Source of the DNA: Chloropicon primus
Lineage: Eukaryota > Chlorophyta > Chloropicophyceae > Chloropicales > Chloropicaceae
Direction of reading: 5' to 3'
Assembly: GCA_023205875.1 (NCBI GenBank)
Contig: CP060763.1
Location: forward strand, 372,001 to 436,000
DNA length: 64,000 nt
Below the pieces are notes generated by a model that was given only the letters and a program-made list of their open reading frames with translations, was not told the DNA's origin and did no database searches. A program made the position numbers and the translations under genes. Shown here one piece after another: positions 58,315-64,000 of the stretch (position 1 is its first letter; each line of letters begins with the position of its first letter).

Positions 58315-60443
58315 ATGAAGACCTTCCGGGCCAAGGCGCCGCGCAGCGGCCTCGGGTGCGGCTCCAGACCCCTGAGCCAAGCGCAGCGCACCCCTTTGTC
58401 CCGAAACCAGCGCCCTTTTGTCGCCAAAGCGAGCGAAAGAGAATGCTCGATGAACTTGCAGATCGATCGAGAGAGGAGGACGGCGAGGGGTGGCGTCAAG
58501 AGGACGGCGCTCGCGGAGAGGGCGGGGGAGTCGTGCGTCCTGCCGAGAGAGGCCACGGTGAGTCGAGCGTGCTCAACCCTGTCGAATTCTCCACCACGAG
58601 GAACGAAACGAAAATCTCCCACCACCACCACGAAGCACTTTTTGGTGGAGATGTTGTTGTCGTTGCTTGTTGTTGATGACAGGTTCGTGTTGGCTGACGA
58701 ACCATCTGTTCATTCGTTTGCTTCTTCGCTTTCCCTCTCCCCTGTCTCGCGAAGATCGGAGTTCTCGGAGGCGGGCAGCTCGGTCGCATGTTCGCCCTGG
58801 CAGCGGCTCGGTTGGGAGTCAAGGTGCTCGTCCTGGACCCGACTGACCCTGCTCCTGCTGCAGTGGCTGCCGGCCAAGTGAAAGGAAGCTTTCGTGACGA
58901 GGACGCGATCTTGGAGTTTGCCAAGAAGGTGGACGTGCTTACCGTGGAGATCGAGCACATCAACACGGAGGCTCTGCAGAAGGTGGCGGAGGCGGGGGCG
59001 GACGTGCAGCCCACCCCGAGGACGCTGAGAATCATCCAGGACAAATACGCGCAGAAGGAGCACCTGCGAGAGTTCGGCGTCCCGCTCCCGCCCTACATGA
59101 GGGTGGGGCTGAGCGAGGAGTCGATGAAGGAGGTGGCGGACACGCTCGGGTACCCCATGATGCTGAAGTCCAGGTACCTGGCGTACGACGGGAGGGGCAA
59201 CTACGTCGTGGAGGACGAGGAGGACTTTGCCGCCGGGGTGAAGGCTCTGACCGAGAATTTGGACGAGGACCAGAAGGAGAATGGCTTGTACGCGGAGGGC
59301 TGGGTGCCTTTCGTCAAGGAGCTCGCGGTGATGGTCGCGAGGGGCAGGGAAGGCGAGGTCGTCACTTACCCTGTGGTCGAGACGCATCACAAGGACAGCA
59401 TCCTGTCCGAGCTGGAATGCCCCGCCAACATCCCGGAGGAGACCCAGAAGAGGGCGAGGGAGGTGGCGCGCTTGGCGGTCTCGAAGTTCGAGGGCGCCGG
59501 CGTCTTCGGAGTGGAGCTCTTCCTCCTACAGGACGGGCGCGTCCTGCTGAACGAGATCGCCCCGAGGCCCCACAACTCCGGCCACTACACGATAGAGGCT
59601 TGCGTGACCAGCCAGTACGAGCAGCACGTCCGCGCCGTCCTGGGCTGGCCGCTCGGGGACACCTCCTTGACGTGCGGGGGGAGCTCCATGATCAATATCT
59701 TGGGAGAAGCGAGCGGCGAGGAAGGGGCCGAGATAGCGAACAACCTCATAGGAAGGTCGCTCCCGGTCCCCGGGGCCTACCCGCACTGGTACGGCAAGGA
59801 AGGGGTGAAGCCCGGAAGGAAGATTGGGCACATCACCATCACGGGGACGAGCTTGCTGGATGCGGTGTCGAAGAAGGACAGGATTTTGGGGCGAAAGCCG
59901 TCCTCGGAGGTGGGGGGGGACCAGAAGAAGCCCCCACAAGTCGCGGTAATCATGGGCTCGGATTCGGATCTCTACGTCATGAAGAATGCAGCCCAAGTCC
60001 TCGAGGACTTTGGCATCTCCACGCAGGTCACCATCGTTTCTGCGCACAGGACGCCCGAAAGGATGTTTGACTTTGCTAGGAATGCGCACAAGCGGGGCAT
60101 CAAAGCCATCATCGCGGGGGCCGGTGGGGCCGCCCACCTGCCGGGCATGGTGGCGTCCATGACGCCCCTCCCGGTGATCGGGGTTCCCGTGATCCCGAAA
60201 GGCGCCGCGCTGGATGGGGTGGACTCCCTGCTTTCCATTGTGCAGATGCCAAAGGGAATACCGGTGGCCACGGTGGCGATCCAGAATGCCGCAAACGCGG
60301 GTCTGCTTGCCGCCAGGATCATTGGTGCATCTGACCCACAAGTGTTGGAAAAGATGCAAGCCTACCAGGACGGGCTGAAGAAGATGGTCGAAGGAAAGGC
60401 CTCGAGGCTCGAGGGGGATGGGTGGGAGAACTACGAAGTCTAA
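58315..60443 (+). CDS. ADE2: Phosphoribosylaminoimidazole carboxylase, PurK-PurE fusion (plastid)
   Basis: Two exons, 58315-58557 and 58755-60443, in frame, 643 residues. The first exon encodes a plastid transit peptide. The PurK ATP-grasp part starts at [20 protein letters not shown] and includes [47 protein letters not shown] and [19 protein letters not shown]. The PurE part starts at about residue 477 with [32 protein letters not shown] and [20 protein letters not shown]. Together they convert AIR to CAIR in de novo purine synthesis, as in yeast Ade2 and plants. Confidence 0.95.
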
Positions 60444-60529
60444 CTAACGGCGGTTGTCGACACTGGGGCTTGGCTTCTTCTTCGTTGTTGGCGGCAAGCA
60501 ATCACATGCAATGTCTAACCCATCTATTC

Positions 60530-63027
60530 TCAAAAAGTAAAGTCTAGCTCGACTGGCATTGCCCAGTGAAATTTGCTCAGCAAGCTCTTGTTGAATATCT
60601 TCTCGATCGGGACTTCGTTCTGCTTGCACCAAGCCACCGTAATCCTGGGGTCCATGTAGTTGATCTTGGACGTTCCGAGGGCCACGGTCTTCAGATCCTC
60701 CTTCACGGCCACCTGCAACTTGAGCTTCTTGAGCCTCTCTTTGGCCTTGTCAAGCTTTGGCTTGACCTTCTCCACGGGCACGACCTTGCCCTTGCTATCC
60801 GTGTAGTCCCCGGTCTCGGCCTTCTTGCAACTGTCCTGCAACTCCTTCACTTCTTTGATCAAGGCCTTCAACTTCTCGTTCAGCTTCTCCATGGAGCCGG
60901 CGTGGCCCTTCGGAACAGAGCGCTGGTGATTGCACAGGATCGCGACCTCCTTGTTTGCCCTGTCGTAGTCCGCTTTCTTCTCCTCCACGGGCTTGTTGTA
61001 GTACTTTTGCCTCGCCTCCGTCTGCTCCTTCAGCAGCTGAGCGAGGGTGATCGAGGCGTTGTAGGTCCTAAAGACTTTCGCGGAGAGCCCCGGCATGTAG
61101 CACTTGAAGAGCTGGTTTATATCCGTCGCCGTCATTCCGTCAAAAAGGAGGTCCTCTGGCTTCTTGTCCCTCTTCCCGTTGATGGTCTTCTGCGAGAAAC
61201 TCTTCATGTTATGGTACACCATCTCGTCTATCTCCGCCACGTTCTCGTACCTTATGGAGTCCTTACCCAAAAAGTCGAACTTGACTTTGTACTTGTCGTC
61301 CTCGATGTCCAGAAACTCCACGTTGTCGACCTTGAGAGTGCAGCAGCCCACCGTATCCGCCTCATCCTCGTCCTTCTCGTGCCCCGCACGAAGCGCCAGC
61401 CTATCGATCAGATAGATCGCGCAAGCCATCTGCCTCTTCACCTTGTCCTTGGACTTCAGGCCCTTCATGTAGTCCTTCCGGATCTTCTCGATGTAGTCCT
61501 TGAGCTTCCTGGCCTTCTCGTACTTGGCCAAATCGCTCTCGGCCTTGAACTGACTGTTGGCGGCGAGGAAAACGTACTTGAGGTCCCTCACGTTGATGGG
61601 GTCGTTCCAGCACGCCAGCCACGTCACAGTGTGGTCGTGCTGGACCCTCCCCCACCTGTGGCCCGGCATGGGGCACTCGGGCACCTCAGCGTCCTCGCCG
61701 ATGTTGATGGTGATCTCCTCTGGGTACACCCGCCTCTTCCACATGCCCATTTTCGGGTGCTCCCCTCGGCCCCTGAACAGTCCCGGTGGCTCAACTCTGA
61801 AATTTCCAACCTGTTCCTGTCGATCGTCCACCTGACAGAACTTATACTTGGCTTCCACCTTGTCCTTCTCCTCCTTGATCTTCTTCTTCTCCTCCTTGGT
61901 CATCAACTTCTTCTTTTCCTGCAAGTTCCACGCGAGAAGACGAGAACAGACACACGCGAGCGAGCGCGTAGAGTTTGACCCCTTGGTCAGCACTGCATTC
62001 ACTCCCGGACTTTGTTCGACCGCTCCATTGGCCGTCGTCAGCTTACCTTCTCCGCCAGGTGCCACTCCCAAATCGGCGTGAAGTCGCACTTCTCCAGCGT
62101 CTTTATAACGTGGTTCTTCCCCAAGACAGCCTTCATGGCGTTCCAAGCGTTCTTCACAAAAGTTTGTTTCTTGAGGTACTCAGTCTCCCTCATCATCGCG
62201 TAAGCCGTCATGACCTCCTCCTGCTCAGGGGTCAGATCGACAGCCTTGTTGTCGTAAAGCATCTTGACTCCGTGCGGCTTGTACTCCGGAGGGAAGAGCA
62301 CACCCCAGTGTTGCAGCTTGGTCCACATTTGCTTCTTCCCCTTCCCTTCCGCCCCTTTGCCGTTCGCCCCCTTCGTCGTGGCCATTCTCTTGATCTTCGA
62401 CTTGATCCCCTTGCCCTTGACCGTCTTCTTCTTCGCCACCCTCGACGCCGCCGCCGCAGAGGCCTTGAGCTTCTCGTCCTTCCTCTTCTTCTTGATCTTT
62501 TCGTTTTTGATCTTTCTCAAAGTCTCGCTCCTTCCGCTGCTGCTGCCGCTGTAAACCGACTTCAACGACTTCTTGTCCGACGGAACCTTCTTCGATTGCT
62601 GCGACGGCGGAGCGGGAAGCTTCGCCATCCTCGCAGCAAGCGGAACGTCATCACTATCACTGTCCGAGTCCTCCACCTTCTTGTCCCTTTTCTCTTCTTT
62701 TTGGATCGGGATCGGGACAGAACCTTCGCCACCTGCGCTCCTTTTCGCGACAGGAGACGACGACGACGACAACTTTGCCTTCGAATCCACTGCGGTGTCA
62801 CGCTCTCTCTTCACGGACACCATCTGTGCCAGCGGCACCTCTTCCGAGCTCGACGACATCCTCTCGCCCCCTCCACCCCCTTCGGTGGTGGCTCTCGCTC
62901 TCTCGCTCTCTCTGCTCTGCTGCTCCTCATCGATGGAGGGAATGGAGGGTGGAGGATGGAGGGCGAGGACGGGGGTTGTGAATGGGAAGGGCGGTGCAGG
63001 TGACACACTTGCCTCTTCCTCTTTCAT
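60530..63027 (-). CDS. TOP1: DNA topoisomerase I (type IB)
   Basis: Two exons, 63027-62047 and 61918-60530, in frame, 789 residues (or from the ATG at 62859). A disordered Lys/Ser-rich N-terminus precedes the core: QHWGVLFPPEYKPHGVKMLY, EPPGLFRGRGEHPKMGMWKR, PINVRDLKYVFLAANS, IYLIDRLALRAGHEK, then the linker coiled coil and C-terminal SKINYMDPRITVAWCKQNEV with the catalytic tyrosine at about residue 748, ending FHWAMPVELDFTF. It relaxes DNA supercoils through a 3'-phosphotyrosine intermediate. Confidence 0.96.
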
Positions 63028-63219
63028 CTTTCGTTGGGCACTTCACTTGGAACGATTTCGTGTGCCATGGTGAGGAGGAAGAGTTGGGTCGTGTGGTGGA
63101 GTGTGGGTGGGCGAACCAAGGAGAAGAAAGTTAAGGTACAAGGAAAGCATATCCTTTTGTAATGATACACTACTAATGGCACAGCAGGGGGGCACCACCC
63201 ATCGCCCTCGGTCCCGGGA

Positions 63220-63996
63220 TCACGATTTTCGGATGGTCCAAACCTGGGTGACGTCCTTCTTCTGATCGGACGAGACCTTGCAGGAGGCGATGCCGTATCC
63301 CGCGGATTTGAGGAGCGCTTTGGTTCCATAAGCGTCAAAGGCTGTGGCCAACGGAAGGTATTTCTTGCTCGAGGAGTCGATCTCCACGTACTCCGTCCCC
63401 CACAGGGTCGCTGCCCCAGTGACACGAACAAGAAACGAGGAGCTCCCATCCAACTTGATGAAGTTATCGGCCAAGTCCGTCTGAACGCGAGGCGGGAGGT
63501 CCGAGACCGAAGCGCGAAGCGCGTAGCCCTTTCCGACCAGGTGATCCAGCCAGGCCTGAACCAACGCCTGGGGTCCAGACGCGGAAGCCACCCTGAGCTT
63601 CTCTGTGAGCGCCGCATCAACGGGAGGCAGGTTGGGCGCCGCAGAGGACTCCGCTTCAGCTTCAGGGGAAGGCGCTGCTCCGCCGCCCTCGTCAAAATCG
63701 ATCAAAGCTTCCGTGTTCACAGGCAAGGCGACCACGGACGAGTCCAAAATTCCAACGCCCAGGCGGGAGAGAATGCCGGAACCCACTCTGTCCTCAAAGT
63801 CAGAGATGAGGCTTTGGGACGCACCGGCCTCGGCCAACGTTTTGGCCGCGACGTGAAACAGACAGAAGCTGATGAAGTCGAGGTAGGAGCTGTTGGTGAG
63901 GTCGCCCACGGATGGCTGAAGGGGCTGAAGCGCGGCGATGTAATCCCCTTGCACCTGCTGCCGATACAGCCAGAACTCTTTCTGGAACGTTTGCAT
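63220..63996 (-). CDS. Unknown protein, possibly incomplete at right edge
   Basis: 258 residues from an ATG at 63996, only four bases from the window edge, so the true N-terminus may lie outside. The sequence has an N-terminal helical part (EFWLYRQQVQGDYIAALQPL, FISFCLFHVAAKTLAEAG) and a C-terminal folded part (FLVRVTGAATLWGTEYVEID, YLPLATAFDAYGTKALLKSA, GYGIASCKV) joined by an acidic Ala/Pro linker. I do not recognise the family; a plastid protein is possible but not shown. Confidence 0.65.
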   Translation of the reverse strand: MQTFQKEFWLYRQQVQGDYIAALQPLQPSVGDLTNSSYLDFISFCLFHVAAKTLAEAGASQSLISDFEDRVGSGILSRLGVGILDSSVVALPVNTEALIDFDEGGGAAPSPEAEAESSAAPNLPPVDAALTEKLRVASASGPQALVQAWLDHLVGKGYALRASVSDLPPRVQTDLADNFIKLDGSSSFLVRVTGAATLWGTEYVEIDSSSKKYLPLATAFDAYGTKALLKSAGYGIASCKVSSDQKKDVTQVWTIRKS

Positions 63997-64000
63997 TGAA

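Overview
The window is nuclear DNA of a eukaryotic alga, most likely a small green alga (Viridiplantae). The case rests on a plastid FtsH11-type protease, an RWP-RK domain, a PsbP-family thylakoid lumen protein, bipartite plastid transit peptides, spliceosomal introns (GT...AG, roughly 100-200 bp) and a plant-type 5S rRNA promoter. The DNA looks GC-rich and compact, with 36 recognisable protein genes on both strands, mostly intronless or with 1-2 introns, separated by 30-1100 bp. I cannot name the species; a prasinophyte- or chloropicophyte-like picoalga is an inference.

Layout. 1-9.1 kb: SERINC (partial), RRP7, CWC21/SRRM2-like, a ubiquitin-like protein, FtsH11, and an SbmA/BacA-like transporter domain. 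9.1-22 kb: a small ubiquitin-fold protein, histidinol-phosphate aminotransferase, METTL18-type histidine methyltransferase, an RWP-RK/SET fusion, a CH-domain/coiled-coil giant, PUS3, and an organellar TPR protein. 22-31 kb: a protein with a Rubisco small-subunit-like domain, a GT32-FkbM methyltransferase fusion, a 5S rRNA gene, a LisH protein, and cactin. 31-41 kb: TFIIS, TTC27, an NDUFAF8-like protein, a PsbP-like protein, NAC-alpha, and a GT29 sialyltransferase-like protein. 41-48.6 kb: RPB4, a plastid MsrA, two unknowns, kinesin-8, and RsfS/iojap. 48.6-64 kb: a single-chain SbcD-SbcC (Mre11-Rad50-like) protein, an ankyrin-type repeat protein, an App1-like phosphatase, a secreted methyltransferase-like protein, the ADE2-type PurK-PurE fusion, DNA topoisomerase IB, and a partial unknown.

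The most unusual feature is regulatory. At 19 sites the intergenic DNA carries one composite element with fixed internal spacing: CGAAAG, 13 bases centred on CGTCTCACG, then CTTTC, then 18 bases usually ending in TYGA or TGGA, then a block often ending TTTGG. Eighteen of the 19 point toward the nearest downstream start codon, usually about 30-300 bp away. It looks like an uncharacterised core-promoter or TSS-linked element used by a subset of the genes. Several of these regions, and others without the element, contain tandem duplications or element pairs spaced 178-197 bp apart, close to a nucleosome repeat length. The most notable proteins are the Rubisco small-subunit-like fusion (23.0-23.9 kb), the one-polypeptide SbcD-SbcC (48.6-51.8 kb) and the RWP-RK/SET fusion (13.4-15.2 kb).

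Start codons were placed at the first ATG compatible with the family, the transit peptide and the position of the promoter element. Splice sites were read by eye from GT/AG signals and reading frame.
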